Source of the DNA: Clostridiales bacterium
GTDB lineage: Bacteria; Bacillota; Clostridia; Oscillospirales; Oscillospiraceae
DNA length: 64,000 nt
Direction of reading: 5' to 3'
Assembly: GCA_021203325.1 (NCBI GenBank)
Contig: JAJQBL010000018.1
Span: 1 to 64,000 of the forward strand
Below, in pieces: positions 50,720-61,442 of this stretch. The notes below the pieces were generated by a model. That model had not been told where the DNA came from. It saw only the letters and a list, made by a program, of their open reading frames with translations, and ran no database searches. Both the position numbers and the translations under genes were made by a program. Positions within the stretch are counted from its first letter, which is position 1, and each line of letters begins with the position of its first letter.

Positions 50720-51589
50720 ATGGAACTTCGTGTGTTACATTATTTTCTGGCGGTGACCAGGGAAAAGAGCATCTCCGGCGCGGCAGGGGCGCTGCATCTG
50801 TCGCAGCCCACCCTGTCCCGGCAGCTCCGGGAGATGGAAACGGAGCTGGGGAAGCAGCTCTTTGTCCGCAGCAACCGTACCATCACCCTGACCGAGGAGG
50901 GGATGCTGCTCCGGAAACGGGCGGAGGAGATCCTCTCCCTGGTGAGCCGGACGAAGGACGAAATTTCCCTCTCGGACGAGGTGGTCGCCGGGGACATCCA
51001 CATCGGGGCCGGGGAGTCCGAGGGTATCCGATTTCTCGCAAAGGCAGCGAAGGCGCTGCAGGAAGAGTATCCTCTGGTGCATTTTCACAACGTCAGCGCC
51101 GACCGGGTCACTGTGACAGAGGATTTGGACAAGGGGCTGCTGGACTTCGGCATTCTGTTTGGAGACATCGACACCTCCAAGTACGAGTGTCTGAAGGTAC
51201 CGCATACGGAGCGCTTCGGCGTTCTGATGCGCCGGGACGACCCTCTGGCCCGGAAGGAGAGCATCACCCCGGAGGACCTGCGGGGAAAGCCCCTGATCGT
51301 CTCCCGCCAGCCCCGGGGGGATAACTCCATGCTCCGCAATCTGGAAGGGCAGCAGGTCGTCGCCACCTACAACCTGCTGTTCAACGGCTCCATCATGGTG
51401 GAGGAGGGGATGGGCTACGCCATTTGTTTTGACCATATCATCAACGTCTCCGGGGACAGCCCCCTCTGCTTCCGCCCCCTGGAGGGACAGCCGGAGATCG
51501 AGATGCACGTTGTTTGGAAGAAATATCAGGTCTTTACCAAAGCAGGGCAGAAGTTTCTGGAGAAGCTGCGGGAGATGGCAGACGATTGA
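50720..51589 (+). CDS. LysR-family transcriptional regulator
   Basis: MELRVLHYFLAVTREKSISGAAGALHLSQPTLSRQLREMETELGKQLFVRSNRTITLTEEG. Confidence 0.93.
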   Translation: MELRVLHYFLAVTREKSISGAAGALHLSQPTLSRQLREMETELGKQLFVRSNRTITLTEEGMLLRKRAEEILSLVSRTKDEISLSDEVVAGDIHIGAGESEGIRFLAKAAKALQEEYPLVHFHNVSADRVTVTEDLDKGLLDFGILFGDIDTSKYECLKVPHTERFGVLMRRDDPLARKESITPEDLRGKPLIVSRQPRGDNSMLRNLEGQQVVATYNLLFNGSIMVEEGMGYAICFDHIINVSGDSPLCFRPLEGQPEIEMHVVWKKYQVFTKAGQKFLEKLREMADD

Positions 51590-51625
51590 GTTTTTGCCGG
51601 TTCGATGGTTCGTCATCATGCAAAA

Positions 51626-51654
51626 CAATGCCTCCGACTGGCTCGGAGGCATTG
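51626..51654 (+). terminator. Terminator of LysR-family gene
   Basis: CAATGCCTCCGA-CTGGC-TCGGAGGCATTG. Confidence 0.75.
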
Positions 51655-51687
51655 CTGTTTCTGTGGATTCTGTTTTCGCGGGGCGTC

Positions 51688-53880
51688 TTAATCCGCGCCC
51701 TGGTTTGGCGTTTGACGGTCTTCTTCCAGCTTTCTGATTTCTTCCACCATCACCTCCGCGCACCGCCTTGCGCTGGCGTAATTGAGGTGGATGTAAGGCA
51801 CGCCGCAGTTTTTACAGGCGTCCCGCACCGCCCAGTAGTTGCTGTGATTGGTCTTGTTGGTCTGGAGGAACACAATGTCCGCGTTGCGCACCGGCGCCGC
51901 ATCAATGTGGGCGGCGGACGCAACGATTCGGATGTCCGGCAGCAGCTTCAGCAGCTCTTTGTGAAACACCTCAAAGCCGCCATAGACCACCACCCGCAGG
52001 CTCGTCCGATAAGGGTATGTGATGGGTTCCACCGGCGGCGCCCCTTGGATTTCCGCCTCTGTGTCCTCCCCCTTCCCCTTTGGGTTGGCCGTCTGCCGTT
52101 TCAGCCGTTCGATCTCCTTTTGGAGGGTGTGTATCTCATGCCTGGCCGCCTGGTTCTCCTTCTGGGCCTGCTTGAGCCTGCGTTCGGCGTCCTCCCGCGC
52201 GCTCCGCTCCGCTTCTACGCTGTCGGCACCCTCTGAGGGGGTGTCTCCTGCCCGCAAGCCATACATTTCATCATAATCATAGTCGTAGCCGCCGGTTTCC
52301 AGCACGTTCACGCTGGAAAGGGTGGCAAGGATAATGGCAAAATCCCTGGCCTTGCGGTCGGAGTACCCGGCCTCCTTGAACAGCTTCACATAGCTCTTTC
52401 TGATATACAGCGCCGGCTCAGTTGGCCGATCGGAGAGCTTTGCCAGGGCGGAGCCAAGGGGCAGGGTGATACTTTCCGCCCCACGCCCGCTGTCCGTCTG
52501 CAAGGTGACGATGTCATCTTCATCAAAAATGCGCAGGGCCAGCTTGCCGTTTATATCCGTGCAAACGTTGTCCCACTCGTCGTCATCCTCCATGGGCGCA
52601 AAGGGCACGTTCTGAATCGGAATGTTGGACTCAGCCATGAAATCCTGCCAGATATAGCGGCCGACCTTCAGCTTGTAGGTCTCGTCCCTCCCGGCCAGAA
52701 TCGCCTGGAAGAAGCCCTCCGCAACCGCCGGGATATACTCATCCCGCATCTCCGCCTTCCGATCGCGTTTGAACTCCTTCCGCAATTCGTCCGCCTGGTC
52801 CATTACTTTGTAGAAAAGGGCTGTCAGTGCGTCGATCTCCTGATTCAGCTTGCCGACGCGCTCCTGCACGTCCGGCGGCATGGATTTCCTGTAGCGTTCC
52901 ATCAGGCGGGTCATTTCCTCAGGTGGCATGGCGTCCGGGCCCTTCAGCTCACCCCGGATGGTTTGCAGGGCCCTTGTTGCCTCATCTGCGTACTTGCTCT
53001 GCAGCTCATCCTGCAGCGTTTCGGAGATGACGTCCGGGGGGCGGAGGTCGGGCAGCGGCGGAACGGGGGCGGCTGGCGCGGCCAGCGGGGCAACGCTCTT
53101 TGCGCCGTTCCGCCTGCGTTTTTGGGCCTCCCCGCGGTCATACTCTTTGTCTCTCTCGTCCTTAATCTGCTTTGTCTTTCGTTTCAGCTGTTCAAACGCA
53201 TCGTCCAGCTCGGATGTAATGGTTTCATGCTTCACAGCATCCTCTGCGTGAAGGAGCACAAACCGCTCATACGAAGCGGCATCCCTGCTGCCCCCCTCCT
53301 TCCCGGAACCGTCATAATTCGGCCGTTCAAAGAAGTAGAGCAGCCCGGTTTCCGTCATATAGGCCACCAGCGCTTTCAGCCGTTCGAGGGATGGGTTCGG
53401 CACCGTCCGTTTTCTCCTGCGCCACTCGGTGGGGTCGGACAGTGCATCGAACAGGACACGGGACAGCAGGAACACCGTCGGGGCCAGCCGTCTGGACGGT
53501 ACGGCCTCTGGCTCCAGTCCGACTTCGTGCTGCACATACTCCTCCATTTGTGCAGCCGTATATCCGGACAGCTCCAGCATCCGACCCATCTGCTGTCCGT
53601 TTGGGACGCTCAGGTTGTGGAACGCCAGATTCGCCGCAACTGTGAAGGCCATATAACTCAGAAAATAAGTGAATCCCTTATCCGTCGGCGTAGAGTAGGC
53701 CAGCAGCGCACTGAACCGCGGGTCCGTCCCGGCGCTGTAACGCTGACCCGGTTTCCGGTTCTTTGGACGTTTGCTGTTCTTCTCGGCGCCTCCAAGCGAC
53801 ACCCGCTCGTAATACTCCTCCGGAACAACGGAGAAGTCCTGCATCTCCGCAAGACTGTTGATCAGACTTTCCCGATTCAT
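51688..53880 (-). CDS. Large uncharacterised protein with C-terminal DUF2325-like domain
   Basis: C-terminal LRVVVYGGFEVFHKELLKLLPDIRI...DIVFLQTNKTNHSNYWAVRDACKNCGVPYIHLN; central coiled coil. Confidence 0.75.
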   Translation of the reverse strand: MNRESLINSLAEMQDFSVVPEEYYERVSLGGAEKNSKRPKNRKPGQRYSAGTDPRFSALLAYSTPTDKGFTYFLSYMAFTVAANLAFHNLSVPNGQQMGRMLELSGYTAAQMEEYVQHEVGLEPEAVPSRRLAPTVFLLSRVLFDALSDPTEWRRRKRTVPNPSLERLKALVAYMTETGLLYFFERPNYDGSGKEGGSRDAASYERFVLLHAEDAVKHETITSELDDAFEQLKRKTKQIKDERDKEYDRGEAQKRRRNGAKSVAPLAAPAAPVPPLPDLRPPDVISETLQDELQSKYADEATRALQTIRGELKGPDAMPPEEMTRLMERYRKSMPPDVQERVGKLNQEIDALTALFYKVMDQADELRKEFKRDRKAEMRDEYIPAVAEGFFQAILAGRDETYKLKVGRYIWQDFMAESNIPIQNVPFAPMEDDDEWDNVCTDINGKLALRIFDEDDIVTLQTDSGRGAESITLPLGSALAKLSDRPTEPALYIRKSYVKLFKEAGYSDRKARDFAIILATLSSVNVLETGGYDYDYDEMYGLRAGDTPSEGADSVEAERSAREDAERRLKQAQKENQAARHEIHTLQKEIERLKRQTANPKGKGEDTEAEIQGAPPVEPITYPYRTSLRVVVYGGFEVFHKELLKLLPDIRIVASAAHIDAAPVRNADIVFLQTNKTNHSNYWAVRDACKNCGVPYIHLNYASARRCAEVMVEEIRKLEEDRQTPNQGAD

Positions 53881-53914
53881 TGCGGCAGCCTCCCTTCCAA
53901 TTTTGTCTGTTTCT

Positions 53915-53943
53915 ATAATACCGCTTTTTTGCCGCTTTGTCTA
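53915..53943 (-). promoter_or_regulatory. Promoter of DUF2325-like gene
   Basis: Minus strand TAGACA-N17-TATTAT. Confidence 0.55.
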
Positions 53944-54000
53944 TAGAGTTTTTTCTTTCACGGTTCAGCGCACTGACATTTTGCTCAGCTGCATAACTGT

Positions 54001-54050
54001 AAAGCCTCTCCCGCTTACACTGAAAGTTTGGAAGTAGGAGAGGCTTTTTT
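54001..54050. terminator. Hairpin terminator between GUS and DUF2325-like genes
   Basis: AAAGCCTCTCC...GGAGAGGCTTTTTT. Confidence 0.7.
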
Positions 54051-54097
54051 GTCAGGAATCCGCCGCAGGACAGCGGACGCTTTTCAGGTGTTACCCC

Positions 54098-55885
54098 TTA
54101 TAACCGAAGTCGGGGGATGCTCGTCCAGCGATGCCGGAAGTAATGGGCGGCCAGCTTGGGGCGGCGGTCCCGGGTCAGCAGGCCCTTTTTGTTGCCGTCC
54201 ACCCGCATGGGGCCCTGGATGGTGGCGAAGTCCGCAAAGTTCCAGATCTGCTCCCCGATGAAGAAGGGGCGCTTGTCCAGCTCCGCGTTCAGCCGGGCGT
54301 AGTAGTCCGCCTGATACTCCTCGCTGAACATCTCGCCGTTGGTGTTGTGGATGCCGGGGTAGGTGTCCGCCCCGTACTCGGTGAACATCACCGGCTTATT
54401 CTGCTCCGCCCAGAAGTCCAACTCCGTGTTCAGGGCGTCACAGGCGGCGTCCAGGTCGCCGCTGAGATTGTACCAGCCGTAGTACCGGTTCAGGCACACC
54501 ACGTCCATGGTGCGGGTGATGATGTCCCACTCGTAGTTGTTCTGGCAGCAGACCAGGGTGACGGGCCGGTTCTGGGGGTCCTGCGCATGGGCCTGCTCAT
54601 AGAGGGGGTGGAAGTAGTCATAGGCGGACTGGGGGAAGTGCTCGGTGTCCGGCTCGTTGGCGATGGACCACATGACCACGGAGGGGTGGTTCTTATCCCG
54701 GTCGATCATGTCCCGGAGCACATCCCGGTGGTGCTGGTGGATGCGCATGACCTGGTAGGGGTCCTCGCCGCCGCCGGCGTTGATGCCCACGGCGGGGGTC
54801 TCGTCAATGATGACGATGCCCTCCCGGTCGCACAGGTCATACATCTCCTCAGCGTAGGGGTAGTGGCTGGTGCGGAAGGAGTTGGCCCCCAACCAGCGGA
54901 TCAGGGAAACGTCCTTCACGTTCAGGCAGCTGTCCGTCCCACGGCCGTGGAAAAAGCTGTCCTCATGCTTGCCGAAGCCCTTAAAGTAGAAGGGCTTGCC
55001 ATTGATGAGGAACTGCGTCCCCCGTACCTCCACGGTGCGGACGCCGAAGGTCTGCTCATACACGTCCTCCCCGAAGGTGACGCGGGCAGTGTAGAGGTAT
55101 GCCTTCCCCGGCTGCCAGAGGGTGGCGCTGGGGATGCGGCACCGGCCTTCGGTCCCCTCCCCTGCTGCCACGGTGCGCCGCGCCTCGTCCAGGATAGTCA
55201 CATGGACAGCGCCTTCCCCGACGGTGTCCACCCGGTAGTCCACCAGGCCGTCCCCTCCGTCGAGAGAGGGCACCAGGGTGATGTCCCGGATGTAGCTTTT
55301 CGGGGTGGTGTAGAGGTACACAGGCCGGATGATGCCGGCATAGTTGAAGAAGTCGAAGTTGGGCTTGTTGGCGGGTTTGCAGCGGGTCTTGGCCAGCTCA
55401 ATGGAGGGCACCCCCGGATTATCGGAGCCGAAGAAGGCCACGGTGCTCTCGTTGCCCACAGGCAGGGTGCCGTAATTGACCCGGTTGTCCACCGCCACGG
55501 CCAGCAGGTTGAGGCCGGGCACCAGGGCATCGTTCACTTCGAACTCAAAGGGCAGGAAGCCGCCCTTGTGGCTCCCAAGCTTATGACCGTTCAGATAGAC
55601 CTCTGCAGTATGGGTCACAGCGCCGAAGCGGAGGACGACCCGCTCCCCCAGAATACTTCTGGGGACAGTGAAGGTGCGCTGGTACACCGCCCAGCCGTAG
55701 TGGGCGCGGAGGTTCACGTCATCCTTCTGGTCATTGTAGGAGGCAGGCACCGCCATGGTCAGGGCGTCCTTCATGGGGGTCTCCATCCACGCGCGGGGGT
55801 AGTCCTCCGCCCCCGCCGTCCGGAAGGCCCAGATGTCGTTCAGGGCCAGCAGGGTGCGGGCTTCGTTCAGTTTTGGGTAAAGCAT
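54098..55885 (-). CDS. uidA: Beta-glucuronidase (GH2)
   Basis: FGKHEDSFFHGRG, NSFRTSHYPYAEEMYDLCDREGIVIIDE, VMFTEYGADTYPG, VDGNKKGLLTRDRRPK (NxK motif). Confidence 0.9.
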   Translation of the reverse strand: MLYPKLNEARTLLALNDIWAFRTAGAEDYPRAWMETPMKDALTMAVPASYNDQKDDVNLRAHYGWAVYQRTFTVPRSILGERVVLRFGAVTHTAEVYLNGHKLGSHKGGFLPFEFEVNDALVPGLNLLAVAVDNRVNYGTLPVGNESTVAFFGSDNPGVPSIELAKTRCKPANKPNFDFFNYAGIIRPVYLYTTPKSYIRDITLVPSLDGGDGLVDYRVDTVGEGAVHVTILDEARRTVAAGEGTEGRCRIPSATLWQPGKAYLYTARVTFGEDVYEQTFGVRTVEVRGTQFLINGKPFYFKGFGKHEDSFFHGRGTDSCLNVKDVSLIRWLGANSFRTSHYPYAEEMYDLCDREGIVIIDETPAVGINAGGGEDPYQVMRIHQHHRDVLRDMIDRDKNHPSVVMWSIANEPDTEHFPQSAYDYFHPLYEQAHAQDPQNRPVTLVCCQNNYEWDIITRTMDVVCLNRYYGWYNLSGDLDAACDALNTELDFWAEQNKPVMFTEYGADTYPGIHNTNGEMFSEEYQADYYARLNAELDKRPFFIGEQIWNFADFATIQGPMRVDGNKKGLLTRDRRPKLAAHYFRHRWTSIPRLRL

Positions 55886-58011
55886 TCCAGTTCCATCCTT
55901 TCCAATGTGGGCGGGCAGCCCCGCGCTTTTGTCACCGTCAGCAGCCTTCCCCGGAAGGGGACCTGAAGGGCGAATCCGTCCAGCGCCTCCGGCAGATGGG
56001 GGTCAAACCGCAGCCCCCACCGGCTGTCCGGGTCGGGCCGCAGCCCCGCCAGCTCCTCGATGAGCAGGGGGATGGCCCCGCTGAACCAGGCGTGGCACAG
56101 GCTGGTGTTCCACTTCTGCTCTTTGCCCCAGGCTTCGAAGCAGGCGGTGGCCCCTTCCCGGAGCATATTCCGCCAGCCGTATTCGTCCGTCCGGGTCAGC
56201 AGCCGGTAAAGGGTATCGTATTTCCCCATGCGCCCCAGCCCCCGGAGGGCAAAGTACACGGGCATGGCCCCGCAGACCCGCCCGGGGTGCAGAGCAGTTT
56301 TTCATAGGCGTCCCACCCCTCCTCCGGCAGCAGGCCGAAGAAAGCGGCGTAGAGGTTTGCGTGGAGGGAACAGTGGCCGCTGACTTCGCTGTCAGCGAAC
56401 AGCCGCTTCTCCGGGCGGTAGAAGGTGCGCAGAAACGCCTCTTTCACCCGCGCTGAGCGGTTTTCTCCCGGCAGGCCCAGCAGACTGCGCATCCGCTCCT
56501 CTGCCGCCAGCGCCCCATACCACAGGGCGTTGATGGCGTTGTGAACCCCCGTCCCAACGATGGGCCGGGTCAGGGAGAAGTCATAGCCGTCCCGAAGGTT
56601 TTCCGGCCAGTCCACCAGGTTCCACAGCTCATCCACCGTGTCCAGCAGGCCGTCGGCCCGCTGCCATTTAGCGGCGAAGGTGTCCAGCATGGCCGAAATG
56701 GTGGGGAGACATTCCCCCAAAAACGCCCTGTCCCGGTGAACAGCCAATCCGTCCACACCAGCTGGGGAAACAGCAGGGAGAAGTCCCCGATCTCCTGCAT
56801 CAGCGCCCCGGGGGCCACCCCCATCAGGGTGGGGGACACTTTGGCCGAGGCCAGAAAGTCCCGGATGCACTTGCGGAGCGTGGACGGGTCGCCGGTGAGC
56901 CACAGGTGGGAGCGGGCGGTGATGACGGCGTCCCCCAGGTACTGTCCCTTTTCACGGGTGCAGCAGTCCAGGAAACTGTCCTGGGTGCAGCAGCGGACGG
57001 CGTTCTTGCAGATGGCGAAGATGTCCTCCAACTCGTCCGCAGGGCAGCGGAGGATGCACAGTCCCTCGTCCATGGGGTGATGCCGCTCCCTGGCCCGGAG
57101 ATTCCACACCTCCACCCCCGGCGGATACAACACCTCCGCATAGCGGAACGCCTTGTAGTCGTAGGGGTGTAAAGCGTTTTCGCCTTCGACCAGCGTCCAG
57201 CGCTCCCGATAGCGGCAGTTGCACCGCAGCTCGTACCGCACACGGCCTGTTCTGTTCAGTTCCTCCCCGAAGCGGAGGAGCACAGACTGGCCGGCGTGTC
57301 CCCTGGCGCTCAATTGGAGGGTTCCCGCCAGCTCCCGGCCAAAGTCCAGCAGCAGCCCGCCGGGGATGGGGCGTATCTCTGCCGGTTCCGCCTCCCCCTC
57401 TCAGAGGGGGGCGGTTTCCTGGGGCATCAGGCGGTAATCCGCCCAGAGCGCGGGGACGAGGCGGCCCCAGGCCCCATCGTCGAAGCCAGGCCGCTCCCAC
57501 CCCTCAGGGTACTGTCTGGAATCGAAATCCTCCAGAAACTGGGTGTCATAGCCCACCGGCGTACCGGAGTAGGCGGTACAGATCTGGTACTTCCAGTCGA
57601 TGGGGCAGACCGCGCCCTCCGGGCCGATCAGCTCCGCCCACAGGCCGAAGCGCCCGTCTCCGCTGTTCCAAACCCGGTTGATCAGCCCCTGATAGTACAG
57701 GTGAAGGGCGAGGGTGACGGTCTGCCCCCCGGTCAGGGGATAGGTCAGGTAGGGATACCGCTCCGGGTAGGCGGGGGCGGGGCCCTGGCCCGTGTACACG
57801 CCGTTTCGCCAGAGCTGATAATGGTCGTCTGCGGTGAGGTTGAGCCGGTACTCCCCCGGCTCCAGGGTCAGAGTGCCCTGCACCAACACATGGAAGTTGG
57901 CGGGGCGCCGGTGGGGGGTAAGGGGGAGGTGTCCTGTTCCCGGCGGAACACATCGATTTGTCGGACGTTTGCCCATTCCGGAACGGTCAGCCACCCGGTT
58001 TGTTGGGTCAT
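55867..58011 (-). pseudogene. GH78-like (alpha-L-rhamnosidase-like) protein with several interruptions
   Basis: FDDGAWGRL..., LLLDFGRELAGTLQL, ALHPYDYKAFRYAEV, QDSFLDCCTREKGQYLGD across four ORFs; TGA 57401-57403, frameshifts near 57913-57926, 56732, 56281. Confidence 0.6.
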
Positions 58012-58030
58012 GGGTATTGTACTCCTTTGC

Positions 58031-58834
58031 TTACGGCTGCTTTCCAATGTAGGCCAGAATCCCGCCGTCCACATACAGAATCTGGCCGTTGACAAAGTTG
58101 GAGGCGTCAGAGGCCAGGAACACCGCCGGGCCGGTCAGGTCGTCCACCGTCCCCCAGCGCTCCGCCGGGGTCTTGGCGCAGATGAACTGGTCAAAGGGGT
58201 GGCGGCTGCCGTCGGGCTGGAGCTCCCGCAAAGGGGCGGTCTGAGGGGTGGCAATGTACCCGGGGCCAATGCCGTTGCACTGGATGTTCTGCCCGCCGAA
58301 CTCGGAGCAGATGTTTTTGGTGAGCATTTTCAGCCCGCCCTTGGCGGCGGCATAGGCGGAGACGGTCTCCCGGCCCAGTTTGCTCATCATGGAGCAGATG
58401 TTGATGATTTTGCCGTGGCCCTTGTCGATCATCCCCGGCAGCACCGCCTTGGAGACGATGAAGGGGGCGTTCAGGTCCAGATCCACCACCTGGCGGAACT
58501 CGGCAGCGGACATCTCACACATGGGGATGCGCTTGATCATCCCGGCGTTGTTCACCAGAATGTCGATAACCCCCACTTCCTGGCGGATTTGGGCCACCAT
58601 GGCCTGCACCTGCGCCTCGTCCGTCACATCGCAGAGGTAGCCTTTGGCGTCCACACCGGCCTCCCGGTAGCGCTCCTCGGCGCTCTTCAAACGCTCCGCA
58701 TTGTGGCCGTTAAAGACCACTTTGGCCCCCGCCTCGCCGAAGGCTTTGGCGATGGCGAAGCCGATGCCGTAGGTGCCGCCGGTAACCAGGGCCACCTTCC
58801 CCTCCAGAGAGAAGGTATTCAAGACATTGCTCAT
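58031..58834 (-). CDS. kduD: SDR oxidoreductase, KduD-like (2-deoxy-D-gluconate 3-dehydrogenase family)
   Basis: VALVTGGTYGIGFAIAKAF, ILVNNAGMI, YAAAKGG; adjacent to kduI. Confidence 0.85.
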   Translation of the reverse strand: MSNVLNTFSLEGKVALVTGGTYGIGFAIAKAFGEAGAKVVFNGHNAERLKSAEERYREAGVDAKGYLCDVTDEAQVQAMVAQIRQEVGVIDILVNNAGMIKRIPMCEMSAAEFRQVVDLDLNAPFIVSKAVLPGMIDKGHGKIINICSMMSKLGRETVSAYAAAKGGLKMLTKNICSEFGGQNIQCNGIGPGYIATPQTAPLRELQPDGSRHPFDQFICAKTPAERWGTVDDLTGPAVFLASDASNFVNGQILYVDGGILAYIGKQP

Positions 58835-58839
58835 GCCGC

Positions 58840-59682
58840 TCACCTCAGGTCGGGGATGTCGATGTTGTCCATATCGTCAAAGGCCTGGTTCTCGCCGCCC
58901 ATGACCCAGATGAAGGTGTAGTTGCTGGTGCCGGCGCCTGCGTGGATGGACCAGGAGGGCGAAATCACCGCCTCCTCGTTGTGCATGACGATGTGGCGGG
59001 TCTCCTGCCCCTCCCCCATCATGTGGAATACCGCATTGCCTTCGGGAATGTCGAAATAGGTGTAAATCTCCATCCGCCGCTCGTGGGTGTGGGCGGGCAT
59101 GGTGTTCCACACGCTGCCCGGCTCCAGCACCGTCATGCCCATGGAGAGCTGACAGGTGGGCAGCACGTCCGGGTGGATGAACTGGTTGATGACCCGTTTG
59201 TTGGAGGTCTCCATGTTGCCCAGGGGCCGCTTGGCGGCGTCGGCCAGCTTGATGAGCCTCGTCTCATAGGAGCAGTGGGCCGGGGCAGACACCATGTAGA
59301 ACCTGGCCGGGGCCTCAGGGCTGTCGCTGGAAAACAGCACTTCTTTCGCCCCACGGGTGATGTACAGGCAGTCCTTGTTCCCCATGGGGTAAACCGTGCC
59401 GTCCACCTGAATCTTGCCCGGTGCGCCGATGTTGAAGATGCCGATCTCCCGGCGCTCCAGAAAGTAGCCGGTGCCAAAGCTGGCCCACACGTCGATGCCC
59501 TTGTCGATGGGGACGACTTCATTCACCGGCATGCAGCCCACCGTCACCATGCGGTCCACATGGCTGTAGACGGCCACAATCTGGTCGGGCTGGTACAGGT
59601 TTTGAATCAGGAACTCGTCCCGCAGCTCCTGAGTGGTGTAGCGCTTTACATCGCGCTGGTTGGCAGAATAACGAATGTCCAT
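58840..59682 (-). CDS. kduI: 5-dehydro-4-deoxy-D-glucuronate isomerase
   Basis: MDIRYSANQRDVKRYTTQELRDEFLIQNLY; MPAHTHERRMEIYTYFDIPE. Confidence 0.93.
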   Translation of the reverse strand: MDIRYSANQRDVKRYTTQELRDEFLIQNLYQPDQIVAVYSHVDRMVTVGCMPVNEVVPIDKGIDVWASFGTGYFLERREIGIFNIGAPGKIQVDGTVYPMGNKDCLYITRGAKEVLFSSDSPEAPARFYMVSAPAHCSYETRLIKLADAAKRPLGNMETSNKRVINQFIHPDVLPTCQLSMGMTVLEPGSVWNTMPAHTHERRMEIYTYFDIPEGNAVFHMMGEGQETRHIVMHNEEAVISPSWSIHAGAGTSNYTFIWVMGGENQAFDDMDNIDIPDLR

Positions 59683-59708
59683 AAAGCAGTTCTCCTTTAC
59701 ATCATTGT

Positions 59709-61429
59709 TCAAAGATAGTCCACCTGGGTTTGAATGGTCTGAATCCCCTTGCGGATGGCATACACCGCCATGGGGATGGAGGTTTTGGTGGCGATCAGGT
59801 TGGTGTTGGGGTCGGGGACCAGCACCTCTCCCCTGCCGCCCCCCGCCAGGGAGGTGACGGCACAGCGGTCGCTCTCGCTGACCACCTCCGCCGTGGGGCC
59901 TTCCGATCTTCTGCAGAAGGAAATGCGGTCGTCGGTGGAGAGGGCGAAACCGCAGTCGTAAGCGGTGCAGTCGTACTCGCTCTCGATGGTGTGAACCCGG
60001 AGGCGTCCCCCTTTGTTGGGCACAAGCCGGGTGCGGACCCGGATGCCCTCCAGAGGCGACCAGCGGAAGTCCAGCCCGTCCGGGCCGATGTGATACCCCG
60101 GCTCCGCCAGGTCCTTCACATAGAAGTAGCCCCCCACCTGAAAGCAGAGCATACTGTCCGGGGCCATCTCCCCCAAGGTCACCGGCGTCCGGGAGATGCT
60201 GAACCCGAACCGGCTGGAGTAGGCAAATTTGCTGTACTTCTCCACCGTATGGCTGTGGCCGTCGGCCTGGAGCCGCCCCGGCACCAGGGCCACCACGTTG
60301 TCCCTGCCCCGCTGGAGGAACATCCCGGCGTGAGGCAGATAGTGCTGTTTTTCGAGCGGTGGCATGGGGGCGGCCTCCGCGCTCCAGAAGGGGTGGTCAT
60401 CGGGCAGGGCCAGGAAGGCGAAGGCTTTCAGCGCCCAGTAGGGGGAGCCAGGGGCATTGTAGCTCTCCGACATCTGGAGGTTGGGGTAGGCGTAGCCGAT
60501 GGTCAGCACCCCCGCATTGTCGTAGATGGGCTGATTCAGCCACCAGGCCAGGTGCCGGGCGAGGATGCCCTTCACCACCGGCAGGGGCAGTACCTCCTCC
60601 CCCGCCAGCAGGGTGATGGCGAAGAAGGCCCCCTGGGCGAACCGGTAGGTCATGGAGCAGCCATAGGCGATGGCAGCCCCGTCGTCCGCGAACCAGTAGA
60701 TATAATCCCTGGCAAAGTCTCTGGCCCGCTGGCGGAAGGTCCGGCAGCGCTCCGGCTCCTCGTCCTCCATAAACATGGCGTAGAGCAGGCCGTAGGACAC
60801 CATGACGAAGGGGTTGTAATAGTCCTTGTCGCCGCCGTTGCCGTCCCGGTACCAGCCGCCGGCGTCATAGTAGTCCTCCAGCATGGCAAGGCCCGCATCG
60901 ATTTTTTCCCGGCTGTAAGGCCTGCCCCGAACCTTCAGGGCCAGATTGGTCAGGATGGCGAACCACTGCCAGTTGCAGGCGCAGCACTCGTGGCGGTTGA
61001 TCTCCCACAGCCAGTCCGTCAGGTTCGCCTTGGCCTCCTCGGAGAGGGGGTCCCACACCCGCTCCGGGGTCAGCAGCATCCCGTAGGCGAGGACCGCCAT
61101 CTCGCAGAACTTCTGGTAAAAGTCCCGGCAGGTGTGCCAGTACTCCGGGTCTGCCGGGTCTGTCCCGGCGGTGATACCACGGGGGTACAGCTCCTCAAAA
61201 AACGGCTCCCGGACCCCCCGGCCCAGAAGGGAATCAGCCCCCACAGGGGCCGGGCGAAGGACTCCATGGGGATGGAGTCGTTTTCATAGTGGGTGCTGGT
61301 GACCCCCAGCTCCAGCCGCGCCCCGCCCTCGCTGTAGAAGGGTTTCAGGGGCCGGAGCAGTCTCATCAGCGCGGCCTGGGCCGCCTGTTTGGTGGAGAAG
61401 TCCTCCACCGTGTAGTGATAGCGTTTCAT
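59709..61429 (-). pseudogene. DUF2264 family protein, frameshifted at 61214-61219
   Basis: N-terminal ORF 61070..61429 and C-terminal ORF 59709..61244 join at GGACCCCCCGG. Confidence 0.7.
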
Positions 61430-61442
61430 ACCTGTCCTCCTG

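Noticed and set aside
54131-55966. 611-aa plus-strand ORF
   Set aside because: Antisense shadow of the beta-glucuronidase gene
59730-61289. 519-aa plus-strand ORF
   Set aside because: Antisense shadow of the DUF2264 gene
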